Source: Arenimonas sp. SCN 70-307
Lineage (GTDB): Bacteria > Pseudomonadota > Gammaproteobacteria > Xanthomonadales > Xanthomonadaceae
Direction of reading: 5' to 3'
Assembly (NCBI RefSeq): GCF_001724815.1
Contig: NZ_MEDO01000014.1
Location: 434,001-498,000, forward strand
Length of the DNA: 64,000 bases
This document shows, piece after piece, positions 1-7,607 of this stretch. The notes under the pieces were generated by a model. It was not told the origin of the DNA, ran no database searches, and worked only from the letters and a program-made list of their open reading frames with translations. The translations under genes were made by a program, and so were the position numbers. Position 1 is the stretch's first letter. Each line of letters starts with the position of its first letter.

Positions 1-363
1 ATCCTCTCCGGCGCCAACCTGCGCATGGACGTCGAGCTCGACGGCATCGAATACCCCGAGCTGCCCTGGCTGCTGGGTCTGCGCGGCGGCCTGCCGGAGT
101 CCGACACGCTGGGCAACACGCTGCCCGGCGCCCAGGGCGGCGGCGCACGCCTGTTCGCCTTCGGCCACGACGCCTGGCGCCTGGCGGCCTACCTCGACCG
201 CCTGGTGTCCGACCCGGGCGCACAGGTGCGCGGCGCCACCGGCGAACTCTCGCTCGATGCCAACGGCGTGGTGCAGCGCAAGCCGGCGTGGGCCGTGTTC
301 AGCGGCGGCCGCCCGCGCCCGGCGCCGGACGGCGCCCTGCTGCCCGATGCCGGCGCGCCCTGA
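1..363 (+). CDS. Penicillin-binding protein activator LpoA/LppC family, C-terminal fragment
   Basis: The reading frame is open from base 1 to the TGA at 361-363, so only the last 120 codons are in the window. The visible part matches the C-terminal end of the LppC/LpoA family, outer-membrane lipoproteins whose C-terminal periplasmic-binding-like domain stimulates PBP1A in peptidoglycan synthesis. Features seen are the strand G[12 protein letters not shown] followed by an alpha/beta stretch and the ending [16 protein letters not shown], typical of this domain. The next gene, yraN, overlaps its stop, which is the usual gamma-proteobacterial order (rsmI, lpoA, yraN) and supports the call. The signal peptide and lipobox lie outside the window. 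Confidence 0.8.
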   Translation: MLSGANLRMDVELDGIEYPELPWLLGLRGGLPESDTLGNTLPGAQGGGARLFAFGHDAWRLAAYLDRLVSDPGAQVRGATGELSLDANGVVQRKPAWAVFSGGRPRPAPDGALLPDAGAP

Positions 364-715
364 AAAACGCGCCACCGGCGACGCGGCCGAACAGGCCGCG
401 CGCCAGCTGCTCGAGGGCGAAGGCCTGCGCCTGCTGGCGCAGAACGTGAACTACCGCTTCGGCGAACTCGACCTGGTGATGCGCGAGGGCGAGTGGGTGG
501 TCTTCGTGGAAGTACGCTACCGCGCCGACGACCGCTACGGCGGCGGCCTAGCCTCGGTCGACCGCCGCAAATGCCGCCGCGTCGCCCTCGCCGCCCGCGC
601 CTGGCTCGCACGCCATCCGGAACTCGCCAACGCCCCCTGCCGCTTCGACATCGTCGCCGCCTCGCCCACCAGCCTCGACTGGCACCGCGCCGCCTTCACC
701 CTCGACGACCTTTGA
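347..715 (+). CDS. yraN: YraN, UPF0102 endonuclease-like protein
   Basis: A 122-residue protein of the UPF0102/YraN family, a restriction-endonuclease-like fold of unknown cellular role. The nuclease-type core is visible: the segment [10 protein letters not shown], then [10 protein letters not shown], which holds the acidic and E-x-K/R-type positions of the PD-(D/E)XK fold. The frame stays open further upstream to 257, but family members start just before the conserved G-D-x-A-E-x-x-A-A helix, so I place the start at the ATG at 347. This overlaps the end of the lpoA-like gene by 17 bases and implies translational coupling. Function is inferred from the family only. Confidence 0.85.
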   Translation: MPARPEKRATGDAAEQAARQLLEGEGLRLLAQNVNYRFGELDLVMREGEWVVFVEVRYRADDRYGGGLASVDRRKCRRVALAARAWLARHPELANAPCRFDIVAASPTSLDWHRAAFTLDDL

Positions 716-742
716 TCTGGGCTTCGTGAGGGCACGGGGATT

Positions 743-879
743 GAACGCGGATCAGAGCGAAAAAAGGCGGATAAGAGCAAGAAAGAGGAGGATTGGCTGC
801 GCCGCGATGCTTCATTTTTCCGCGCTGGACTCCAGATTCATCGGATCCTATCCGCCTTTTTTCGCTCTGATCCGCGTTC
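743..879. repeat. Inverted repeat, family A copy 1 (31-bp perfect arms)
   Basis: Arms 743-773 and 849-879 are perfect reverse complements (31 bp), separated by 75 bases. Each arm begins AACGCGGATCA (after one extra G) and ends GCGGATA, framing a 12-base variable centre. It fills the 189-base gap between yraN and the FAD oxidase gene. The right arm ends 25 bases before the oxidase ATG. There is no T-run after the arm, so it is not a simple terminator. It resembles the dispersed GCGGAT-type palindromes of Lysobacterales genomes. See copy 2 at 2324-2478. Confidence 0.85.
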
Positions 880-904
880 GAACCAGAACCCGTATCATCA
901 CGAA

Positions 905-2293
905 ATGGGCACCTTGCCAGCGGACCTGATTGACGAACTCGGCGCACTGCTCGGGCCGGGCGGGCTGCTGCTGGATGCGGCCGAGCGGCTGGCCTACGGG
1001 TATGACAACTCGCGGCGGCAGGGGCTGCCGCTGGCGGTGGCGCTGCCGACGAACGCTGCCCAGGTGCAGGCCATCGTGCGCCTGTGCCGCGCGCACCGCC
1101 TGCCGATCGTCGCGCGCGGCCGCGGCACCAACACCACCGGCGCCAGCGTGCCGGGCGAGGATGCGCTGGTGGTCTCGTTCGAGCGCATGAACCGCCTGCT
1201 CGACGTGCGCCCGGGCGACCGCGTCGCCGTGGTCGAGCCCGGCCTGCTCAACGGCGACCTGCAGGCGGCGCTGGCGCCGCACGGCCTGTTCTGGCCGCCC
1301 GACCCCACCAGCGCGGCCTTCAGCTCGATCGGCGGCAACCTGGCCTGCAACGCCGGCGGCCCGCGCGCGGTGAAGTACGGCGCCACCCGCGACAACGTGC
1401 TCGCGCTCAAGGCCGTCACCGGCACCGGCGAGCGGGTCGAGTTCGGCGCGGCCACCACCAAGGGCGCCAGCGGCTACGACCTCTCGCGCCTGCTGATCGG
1501 CTCCGAGGGCACGCTGGCACTGATCGTCGAGGCCACGCTGCGGCTCACGCCCACGCCCACGCACCGGCGCGCGCTGCGCGCGATCTACGCCGACGTCGAA
1601 AGCGCCGCGGCGGCCGTGGCGCGCCTGATGGCGCAGCCGGTCACGCCCTCGATGCTCGAGTTCATGGACGGCGACTGCGTGCGCCTGGCGCGCGAGGTCG
1701 GCGGCGCCGACCTGCCCGTCGGCGCCGGTGCGCTGCTGATGCTCGAGGCCGACGGCGAGGCCGCGGTGCTCGACGCCGCCGAGGCCGCGCTGCGCCGCGC
1801 CGCCGAAGGGCCCGGCTGCCTGTCGGTGGACGCCGCGGCCAGCGAGGCCGGGCGCGAGACGCTCTGGGCAGCGCGCAAGGCGCTTTCGCCGGCGCTGCGC
1901 ACGCTGGCGCCGGGCAAGATCAACGAGGACGTGGTGGTGCCGGTTTCGCGCATCCCGGACCTCGTCGCGGCGGTGCGCGCCGCGGCGACCGCGCAGTCGC
2001 TGGCCATCGTCTGCTTCGGGCACGCCGGCAACGGCAACCTGCACGTGAACATCCTCTACGATCCGGCCGATCCCGCGCAGGCCGCGCGCGCCAACGCCGC
2101 GCTCGAATCCGTGTTCGACGCCGTCATCGCGCTCGGCGGCCTGGTCTCGGGCGAACACGGCATCGGCCTGGCCAAGCGCGAGCTGCTCGCCCGCTCGCTT
2201 TCGCCAGCCACGCTGGCCCTGATGCGCGCGATCAAAGCGCAGTTCGACCCCGACGACCTGCTCAACCCCGGCAAGGTCCTCCCGCCGGTTTAA
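905..2293 (+). CDS. GlcD-type FAD-linked oxidase (glycolate/D-lactate dehydrogenase family)
   Basis: A 462-residue flavoprotein of the GlcD / D-lactate dehydrogenase family, which oxidises a 2-hydroxy acid to the 2-keto acid and passes electrons to an iron-sulfur partner or quinone. Domains: FAD-binding type 4 (PCMH) at about 40-180, with the pyrophosphate-binding motif G-R-G-T-N-T-T-G near residues 72-79 and I-G-G-N-L-A-C-N-A-G-G near 140, and a FAD-oxidase C-terminal domain at about 215-460 with the metal-site motif G-H-A-G-N-G-N-L-H and the G-E-H-G-I-G signature. No GlcE or GlcF gene is adjacent, though a GlcF-like gene lies at 46603. The start ATG at 905 is the first in frame. Substrate cannot be told from sequence; glycolate, D-lactate or a longer hydroxy acid are all possible. 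Confidence 0.85.
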   Translation: MGTLPADLIDELGALLGPGGLLLDAAERLAYGYDNSRRQGLPLAVALPTNAAQVQAIVRLCRAHRLPIVARGRGTNTTGASVPGEDALVVSFERMNRLLDVRPGDRVAVVEPGLLNGDLQAALAPHGLFWPPDPTSAAFSSIGGNLACNAGGPRAVKYGATRDNVLALKAVTGTGERVEFGAATTKGASGYDLSRLLIGSEGTLALIVEATLRLTPTPTHRRALRAIYADVESAAAAVARLMAQPVTPSMLEFMDGDCVRLAREVGGADLPVGAGALLMLEADGEAAVLDAAEAALRRAAEGPGCLSVDAAASEAGRETLWAARKALSPALRTLAPGKINEDVVVPVSRIPDLVAAVRAAATAQSLAIVCFGHAGNGNLHVNILYDPADPAQAARANAALESVFDAVIALGGLVSGEHGIGLAKRELLARSLSPATLALMRAIKAQFDPDDLLNPGKVLPPV

Positions 2294-2323
2294 GACTCTG
2301 TCGCGCCATCCGGGGCAGGTTTC

Positions 2324-2478
2324 AACGCGGATCAAATCGGATGCAAGCGGATAACAGCGAATCAATAAATGGGGTCAGAGAACATTAACGCTTCAAGCAG
2401 TCGATTGAATCGTTAATGTTCTCTGACCCCATTTTCTTTATCAGCGTTTATCCGCTTGCATCCGATTTGATCCGCGTT
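2324..2478. repeat. Nested inverted repeat, family A copy 2 with inner REP-like palindrome
   Basis: Outer arms 2324-2354 and 2448-2478 are perfect 31-bp reverse complements sharing the AACGCGGATCA and GCGGATAA ends of copy 1 but with a different 12-base centre. Inside lies a second perfect palindrome, 2368-2390 with 2411-2433 (23 bp), containing GGGGTCAGAGAACATTAA. I recognise this motif from REP-type repeats linked to RAYT (IS200-like) transposases in many gammaproteobacteria; that link is prior knowledge, not shown here. The right outer arm reaches the stop codon of pgpA at 2478. No transposase gene is in this window. Confidence 0.85.
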
Positions 2479-2966
2479 CAAAAAGGCCAGGCCAGCAGCT
2501 GCAGGCAGCCCAGGGCGTAGAGGCCGGCCAGGGCGTCGTCGAGCATGGCGCCGAAGCCACCGTGCAGCTGGCGGTCGGCCCAGCTGACGGGCCAGGGTTT
2601 GGCGATGTCGAAGACGCGGAAGAGCACCAGGCCGGCCAGCATCCAGGGCCAGCCGGCGGGCGCGGCGAAGAGCGCGATCCAGACGCCGATGTATTCGTCC
2701 CAGACCACCAGTCCCGGGTCCTCGATGCGGGTTTCGCGGATGACCCAGTGCGCCGCCCAGCAGCCGATGGCGAAGCCCGCCGCGACAACGGCCAAGTAGG
2801 CCAGCGGCGAAAGATCGCGCATCAGGAACCACCACGGCAGCAGCGCCGCGAGGCTGCCCACCGTACCGGGCGCCCGCGGCGAGAAACCGGCGCCGAAGCC
2901 GGCCGCGAGCCAGCCCAGCGGGTGTTTCATCAGGCGGCGGCGGGTGCCCTCGGGAAAGCGGCTCAT
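2478..2966 (-). CDS. pgpA: Phosphatidylglycerophosphatase A
   Basis: A 162-residue membrane enzyme that removes the phosphate from phosphatidylglycerophosphate to give phosphatidylglycerol. Family motifs seen: G-F-G-A-G-F-S-P-R-A-P-G-T-V-G-S near the N-terminus, V-W-D-E-Y-I-G-V-W-I in the middle, and F-R-V-F-D-I-A-K-P-W-P followed by G-x-G-x-M-L-D-D at the end. All match the PgpA catalytic pattern with its acidic metal ligands. There are several hydrophobic helices. The ATG at 2966 overlaps the stop of thiL (ATGA), as in the conserved nusB-thiL-pgpA order. The stop codon touches the outer arm of the repeat at 2324-2478. Confidence 0.92.
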   Translation of the reverse strand: MSRFPEGTRRRLMKHPLGWLAAGFGAGFSPRAPGTVGSLAALLPWWFLMRDLSPLAYLAVVAAGFAIGCWAAHWVIRETRIEDPGLVVWDEYIGVWIALFAAPAGWPWMLAGLVLFRVFDIAKPWPVSWADRQLHGGFGAMLDDALAGLYALGCLQLLAWPF

Positions 2967-3925
2967 GCATGGCCACCGCTGAAGTGCTGGTAGCCGTCGG
3001 CCGGCGGCGTCCAGGCGTCGCCGTCGGGCGTGCCGAAGCGCAGGCCGGCGCCGGCTTCCACCTGGCCCACCACGGTGACGGGAAGGTCGATGGCTGCCAT
3101 CGCCTGCTCGATCTCGAAGGCGCGGGCCGCCGGCGCGGTGAAGCACAGCTCGTAGTCATCGCCACCGGTGAGCTGCAGCGTCCAGCGCCGCGCCTCGTCG
3201 AAATGGTCGGCCAGCGTGCGCGAGGTGGGCAGGCGACCCAGTTCGAGGCGCGCGCCGACGCCGCTGGCCGCCAGCACGTGGCCGAGGTCGGCGGCCAGGC
3301 CGTCGCTGAGGTCGATGCCGGCCGTGGCCAGGCCGCGCAGCGCCAGGCCCGCCTGCACGCGCGGCGTCGGGCGATCGAGGCGATGGCGCAGCTTGGCCGA
3401 GGCCGGGCCGCGCGCGCGCCACTGCGCCAGGCCGCCGGCGGCGTCGCCGAGGGTGCCGGTGACCCAGATGTCGTCGCCCTCGCGCGCGCCGTCGCGGCGC
3501 AGCGCCTGGCCGGCCGGCACCAGCCCGTGCACGGTGATGCTCATCGACAGCGGGCCGCGCGTGGTGTCGCCGCCCACCAGCGACACGCCGTGTTCGTCGG
3601 CCAGGGCCAGGAAACCGTCGAGGAAGTCATCGAGCCAGGCGGCGTTGGCCTCGGGCAGGGTCAGCGCCAGCGTGCACCAGGCCGGCGTGGCGGCCATCGC
3701 GGCCAGGTCGCTGAGGTTCACCGCCAGCGCCTTGTGGCCGATGTCGGCCGGCGCGGTGTCGTCGGGGAAATGCACGCCGGCCACCAGCGTGTCGCAGCTC
3801 ACCACCAGCTCGTGGCCGGGCGGCACGGCCAACACCGCGGCGTCGTCGCCGATGCCCAGCACCACGTCGTCGCGGCGCCCGGCGCGGGCGCGGATGCGTT
3901 CGATCAGGGCGAACTCGCCCGGCAT
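2963..3925 (-). CDS. thiL: Thiamine-monophosphate kinase
   Basis: A 320-residue ThiL, an ATP-dependent kinase that converts thiamine monophosphate to thiamine pyrophosphate in the cytoplasm. It shows the PurM-like fold signatures: G-I-G-D-D-A-A-V-L near residue 25, the S-C-D-T-L-V-A-G-V-H-F metal/ATP site, the G-x-K-A-L-A-V-N-L-S-D-L-A-A-M segment, V-G-G-D-T-T-R-G, and the C-terminal G-I-D-L-S-D-G-L and G-G-D-D-Y-E-L motifs. It lies between nusB and pgpA with overlapping start and stop codons on both sides, so it is translated as part of the rib-nusB operon. Length and motifs are complete; no oddity seen. Confidence 0.95.
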   Translation of the reverse strand: MPGEFALIERIRARAGRRDDVVLGIGDDAAVLAVPPGHELVVSCDTLVAGVHFPDDTAPADIGHKALAVNLSDLAAMAATPAWCTLALTLPEANAAWLDDFLDGFLALADEHGVSLVGGDTTRGPLSMSITVHGLVPAGQALRRDGAREGDDIWVTGTLGDAAGGLAQWRARGPASAKLRHRLDRPTPRVQAGLALRGLATAGIDLSDGLAADLGHVLAASGVGARLELGRLPTSRTLADHFDEARRWTLQLTGGDDYELCFTAPAARAFEIEQAMAAIDLPVTVVGQVEAGAGLRFGTPDGDAWTPPADGYQHFSGGHA

Positions 3926-4386
3926 CAGGACCGGCGGGCGGCCTGCGCCTCGGCCGCGCGCCAGGCGGCGGCGGCGTGGTCGAGCACGCCGTTGACGTAG
4001 GTGTGGCCGTGTTCGGAACCAAAGCGCTTGGTGGTCTCGATGGCCTCGTTGATCACCACGCGGTAGGGCACGTCCGGGCGGTGGCGCAGCTCGTAGGCGG
4101 CGATGCGCAGCACCGCGCGCTCGATCGGGTCGACCTGGTCGATGCCGCGGTCGAGGAAAGCCGCCAGGGCTTCGTCCAGCGCCGCGAGGTTCTTCTCGAC
4201 GCCGCGCACCAGGTCCTCGAAGTACTCGAGGTCGGCCACTTCCATGTCCTGCTCGTTGCGGAACTGCTCGATCACCTTGGTGATGGCGGTGTTCGACAGC
4301 TGCCAGGCGTAAAGCGCCTGCAGCGCGCGGCGGCGGGCGCGCGAGCGCGCGTGCGGGTCGATGCCGTCGGGGCGGGTGTGCTTCAT
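3925..4386 (-). CDS. nusB: Transcription antitermination factor NusB
   Basis: A 153-residue all-helical RNA-binding protein that joins NusE(S10), NusA and NusG on boxA of rRNA leaders to prevent premature termination. The N-terminal pattern R-S-R-A-R-R[10 protein letters not shown] and the C-terminal [21 protein letters not shown]-x-x-K-R-F-G and Y-V-N-G-V-L-D are family hallmarks. I chose ATG 4386, which overlaps the ribH stop (ATGA). An upstream extension in the same frame is low-complexity arginine-rich shadow sequence. The gene order ribH-nusB-thiL-pgpA is conserved across gammaproteobacteria. Confidence 0.95.
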   Translation of the reverse strand: MKHTRPDGIDPHARSRARRRALQALYAWQLSNTAITKVIEQFRNEQDMEVADLEYFEDLVRGVEKNLAALDEALAAFLDRGIDQVDPIERAVLRIAAYELRHRPDVPYRVVINEAIETTKRFGSEHGHTYVNGVLDHAAAAWRAAEAQAARRS

Positions 4387-4850
4387 GCCAGTTTTCCGAT
4401 CAGGTTGGCCATTTCGATGACGACCAGCGCCGCCTCCTCGCCCTTGTTGCCGTGGCTGCCGCCGGCGCGGGCCTCGGCATCGGCGTAGTCGTCCACCGCC
4501 AGCACGCCGTTGGCCACCGGCACGCCGGTATCGAGCGCCACGCGCATCAGGCCGCGCGCGCACTCGTCGGCCACCTGCTCGAAGTGGCGGGTGTCGCCGC
4601 GCACCACGCAGCCCAGGGCCACCACGCCGGCGTAGCCGACCCGGTCGAGGACGTTGGCGGCGGCCACGGGCAGTTCCCAGGCGCCGGGCACGCGGATCAG
4701 GTCCACGGCCTCGTCGGCCACGCCGTTGGCGGCGAAGGCGCGGCGCGCGCCGTCCACCAGCGCATCGGTGATGCGCGGGTTCCAGCGGCTGGCGAGGATG
4801 GCGTAGCGGGCGCCGGCAGGGCTGCGGACGTCGCCTTCGAAGTGGGCCAT
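4383..4850 (-). CDS. ribH: 6,7-dimethyl-8-ribityllumazine synthase
   Basis: A 155-residue lumazine synthase, the penultimate step of riboflavin synthesis, condensing 5-amino-6-ribitylamino-uracil with dihydroxybutanone phosphate. Recognisable features are [11 protein letters not shown] near the N-terminus, [11 protein letters not shown] at the active site, [11 protein letters not shown] with the catalytic histidine, and G-N-K-G-E-E-A-A at the C-terminal phosphate-binding helix. The start ATG 4850 (M-A-H-F-E-G) fits the family start. It is followed directly by nusB with overlap and preceded by ribBA, 31 bases upstream. Confidence 0.95.
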   Translation of the reverse strand: MAHFEGDVRSPAGARYAILASRWNPRITDALVDGARRAFAANGVADEAVDLIRVPGAWELPVAAANVLDRVGYAGVVALGCVVRGDTRHFEQVADECARGLMRVALDTGVPVANGVLAVDDYADAEARAGGSHGNKGEEAALVVIEMANLIGKLA

Positions 4851-4881
4851 GGCGGGGCGGGTCGGGGGAAAGGCCGCCAGT

Positions 4882-5979
4882 TTACCGCGCCGGGGGCTCC
4901 ACGTACTCCACGACCTCAAGGCCATAGCCGGCCAGGCCCACCTGGCGGCGCGGCGTGCCGAGCACGCGCAGCTTGCCCAGGCCCAGGTCGTGCAGGATCT
5001 GGGCGCCGGCGCCGTTGCGGCGCCACTCGCGGGCCCGCGGGGCCTCGGCCTGGCTGGTTTCCGTGATGCGCGCGAGCAGGTCGTCGGGCGACAGCGGCTC
5101 GCTGAGCACCACCACCACGCCCTCGCCCGCCGCGGCCACCGCGGCCAGGGCGTCGCCCGCGCTGACGCCGAAATCAGCGCGCCGCCAGTGCAGCACGTCC
5201 GAGAGCGGGTTCTTCACGTGCACGCGCACCAGGGTGGGCGTGTCGGCGCGCGGCTGGCCGTGCACCAGGGCGAAATGCAGGTCGCGGCTGAGCCGGTCGC
5301 GGTAGGTGACCAGGCGGAAGGCGCCGTGGGCCGTGTCCACCGCGCGCTCGTCCACGCGCTCGACGGTGTGCTCGGTCTCGAGGCGATAGCGGATCAGCTC
5401 CTCGATCGAGCCGATCTTCAGGCCGTGCTCGGCGGCGAACTTCTCGAGCTCCGGGCGCCGCGCCATCGAACCGTCGGGGTTGAGGATCTCCACCAGCACG
5501 CCGGCCGGCTCCAGGCCGGCCAGCAGCGACAGGTCGCTGGCCGCCTCGGTGTGGCCGCTGCGGGTGAGCACGCCACCGGGCTGGGCCATCAGCGGGAAGA
5601 TGTGGCCGGGCTGGGTCAGGTCCTCGGCCGCGGCGTCGGGGCGCACGGCGGTGCGGATGGTGTGGGCGCGGTCGTAGGCGCTGATGCCGGTGGTGACGCC
5701 CTCGGCGGCCTCGATCGAGACGGTGAAGTTGGTGTGGTAGGGCGAGTTGTTATCGCGCACCATCGGGCCCAGGCCCAGCTGGCGGCAGCGCTCGCGCGTC
5801 AGCGACAGGCACACCAGGCCGCGCGCATGCGTGACCATGAAATTGATGTCGGACGGCTTGACGAGCTCGGCGGCCATGATCAGGTCGCCCTCGTTCTCGC
5901 GGTCCTCGTCGTCGACGATGACGACCATGCGGCCCTGGCGGATTTCCTCGAGCAGTTCGGGAACGGTGGCAAAGCTCAT
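4882..5979 (-). CDS. ribBA: 3,4-dihydroxy-2-butanone 4-phosphate synthase with degenerate GTP cyclohydrolase II-like domain
   Basis: A 365-residue two-domain protein. Residues about 1-205 are RibB, making dihydroxybutanone phosphate from ribulose 5-phosphate: the acidic loop [11 protein letters not shown], the T-x-H-A-R-G-L-V-C motif and the H-T-E-A-A-S-D-L segment are intact. Residues about 210-365 align with the RibA fold but lack the zinc-binding cysteines (C-x10-C-x-C) and the catalytic surroundings of active GTP cyclohydrolase II; I find no cysteine in that half. Many proteobacteria carry such a RibB fusion with an inactive RibA-like half, and then need a separate ribA. So only the RibB activity is safe to assign. 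The start overlaps the ribE stop by four bases. Confidence 0.92.
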   Translation of the reverse strand: MSFATVPELLEEIRQGRMVVIVDDEDRENEGDLIMAAELVKPSDINFMVTHARGLVCLSLTRERCRQLGLGPMVRDNNSPYHTNFTVSIEAAEGVTTGISAYDRAHTIRTAVRPDAAAEDLTQPGHIFPLMAQPGGVLTRSGHTEAASDLSLLAGLEPAGVLVEILNPDGSMARRPELEKFAAEHGLKIGSIEELIRYRLETEHTVERVDERAVDTAHGAFRLVTYRDRLSRDLHFALVHGQPRADTPTLVRVHVKNPLSDVLHWRRADFGVSAGDALAAVAAAGEGVVVVLSEPLSPDDLLARITETSQAEAPRAREWRRNGAGAQILHDLGLGKLRVLGTPRRQVGLAGYGLEVVEYVEPPAR

Positions 5980-6581
5980 TTCGATTCCTCGCGGGTCGCC
6001 AGCAGGCGCTCGACGTAGCGGGCGACGGTGTCGACCTCCAGGTTGACCGGATCACCCGGCTTGGTTTCACCAAAAGCCGTGTGCGCCACGGTGTGCGGCA
6101 CGAGGTTCACCTCGAAGCCGGCGTCGTCGACGGCATTGACGGTAAGGCTGGTGCCATCGACCGCGATCGAGCCCTTCACCGCCACGTAGCGCAGCACCGA
6201 GGCCGGCGCGCTGAAGCGCCAGCGCTGGCTGCGGCCGTCCTCCCACACCTTGTCGACCGTGCCGACGGCGTCGACGTGGCCCGAGACCAGATGCCCGCCG
6301 AGGCGGTCGGTCGGCAACAGCGAACGCTCGAGGTTCACCGCGGCCCCGATATCGAGCGCGCCGAGCTTGGTCAGCGCCAGGGTCTCGTTCGAGACGTCGG
6401 CGTCCCAGCCGGCCTCGTCCCAGCCCACCACGGTGAGGCAGCAGCCGCTGACGGCGATCGACTCGCCCAGGGCGATGTCGTCGTGGGCCAGCGTGCCCCA
6501 GGAAAAGCGCAGGCGCTGGTCGCCGCCGCGCACTTCGCGGGCCAGCAGGCGGCCAACGGATTGGATCAGACCGGTGAACAT
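5976..6581 (-). CDS. ribE: Riboflavin synthase, alpha subunit
   Basis: A 201-residue enzyme of two tandem lumazine-binding barrels that dismutates two lumazines to riboflavin. It starts M-F-T-G-L-I-Q-S-V-G, nearly invariant in the family. The repeated signature G-E-S-I-A-V-S-G-C-C-L-T-V (first barrel, about 37-49) and K-G-S-I-A-V-D-G-T-S-L-T-V-N (second barrel, about 134-147) and the linker L-L-P-T-D-R-L-G-G-H-L-V-S-G-H-V-D are present. The stop overlaps the ribBA start by four bases, so ribE-ribBA-ribH are co-translated. Note the naming clash: this is ribE in the gene-order sense and ribC in some E. coli annotations. Confidence 0.94.
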   Translation of the reverse strand: MFTGLIQSVGRLLAREVRGGDQRLRFSWGTLAHDDIALGESIAVSGCCLTVVGWDEAGWDADVSNETLALTKLGALDIGAAVNLERSLLPTDRLGGHLVSGHVDAVGTVDKVWEDGRSQRWRFSAPASVLRYVAVKGSIAVDGTSLTVNAVDDAGFEVNLVPHTVAHTAFGETKPGDPVNLEVDTVARYVERLLATREESK

Positions 6582-6694
6582 GGACGGAAGAGCCTCGGGC
6601 CGGGGCGAAACGCCGGCGAAACCGCGATTCTACCGGGCCCGGCCGCCACGGGCCGATGAAACCGGCCGCCGCCCCGCAACACTGGGTCGCGTCG

Positions 6695-6724
6695 GCGGCC
6701 CGTCCGTTGCGCCGGACGGGCCGC
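6695..6724 (-). terminator. GC-rich 12-bp hairpin after the lipoprotein gene
   Basis: Arms 6695-6706 and 6713-6724 are perfect complements (12 bp, six-base loop). They lie 10 bases past the stop of the minus-strand lipoprotein gene and within the 152-base gap before ribE. There is no T-run on either strand, so it is not a textbook intrinsic terminator. It could partly uncouple the upstream ribD-lipoprotein transcript from ribE or protect a 3' end. Confidence 0.45.
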
Positions 6725-6733
6725 CTGGGACGC

Positions 6734-7531
6734 CTAGAGCCCGGCCAGCACGGCCGCCTGACGACCGTCGCGGACCGCGCCCGGCGCCGTTTCGCCCTCG
6801 AATACACCGTTGCCGAGGTTGAGCACGCCTTCGAAGTGCAGGCTTGGGCGCACCTCGCCCGGCTCGGCGTTGTCCTCCAGCGCCAGGCCGCGGGCGCGCA
6901 GCGTGCCGAAGTTGAGGATGCCGCCGGCCGCCGCCACCGCCTCGTAGGTGCCCAGCACCCGGTTGCCGTGCACCCGCGTGGCCTCGAGCACCATCTGGCC
7001 GTAGTTGAGCACCGTGCCGGCGTCGCGGCGGCCGGCAAACAGCAGGTTGTGGGCGATCTCGCTGTCGCGGGCCGTGATGAGGCCGTGGTTGAGCACGATC
7101 GCCGAGGCCTGGCGCACCGAGCTGTCGACGATGGAAACGTTGTGCAGGGTCAGTTCGCCGAAGTTGCGCACCGCGCCGTCGGTGCCCTCGGCCAGCACGA
7201 GGTCATACACCCGCAGCTGGGCGCCCTCGCCCACCTCGAGCAGGCTGGCCGGCCGCGCGCTGTAGCCGCGGACCTCGGCATGGTTGCCCTCGAGGGTCAG
7301 GCGGTCGGAAACGACAGGCAGCAGCAGTCCCTCGCGGGACTCCTGCGTCAGGACATACAGGCCGCGACGGGCCAGGCGGATGGTGGTGTGGCCAGGGCTG
7401 GCATTGGCCTGCTCGATGGCCCGTACCAGGCCCTCGACGTCGTTGTTGGCGATTTCCACGGTGGCCTGCCGGGTGCAGGCGCAAAGGCCGGTGATCAGGA
7501 CGAGCAGCAGCAAGGTGCGCGACGCGGGCAT
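6734..7531 (-). CDS. Predicted beta-helix lipoprotein inside the rib cluster
   Basis: A 265-residue protein, not assigned to a named family. The N-terminus has a hydrophobic signal segment (T-L-L-L-L-V-L-I-T-G-L-C-A-C) with a plausible lipobox L-C-A-C placing the lipidated cysteine at residue 19; a cysteine at the -2 position is unusual. The rest consists of short repeated strands with regular N-F-G, N-Y-G, N-H-G and N-L-G turns (for example A-V-R-N-F-G-E-L-T, V-L-N-Y-G-Q-M-V-L), the signature of a right-handed parallel beta-helix like those in pectate-lyase-like or autotransporter-type proteins. A ribosome binding site AGGAG lies eight bases before ATG 7531. It sits between ribD and ribE with 76- and 152-base gaps, unlike its tightly packed neighbours, which suggests a later insertion. 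Surface polysaccharide binding is a guess only. Confidence 0.7.
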   Translation of the reverse strand: MPASRTLLLLVLITGLCACTRQATVEIANNDVEGLVRAIEQANASPGHTTIRLARRGLYVLTQESREGLLLPVVSDRLTLEGNHAEVRGYSARPASLLEVGEGAQLRVYDLVLAEGTDGAVRNFGELTLHNVSIVDSSVRQASAIVLNHGLITARDSEIAHNLLFAGRRDAGTVLNYGQMVLEATRVHGNRVLGTYEAVAAAGGILNFGTLRARGLALEDNAEPGEVRPSLHFEGVLNLGNGVFEGETAPGAVRDGRQAAVLAGL

Positions 7532-7607
7532 GGGGCGTTCTCCTGAAGGGTGACCCGCATCCACCCTTCCATGCCCGGCATAGAGCAAGCGCTCGACCGG
7601 ACTCGCG

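Noticed and set aside
848-2365. Long minus-strand open frame opposite the FAD oxidase gene.
   Set aside because: Composition-driven shadow frame; the plus-strand product has clear FAD-domain motifs.
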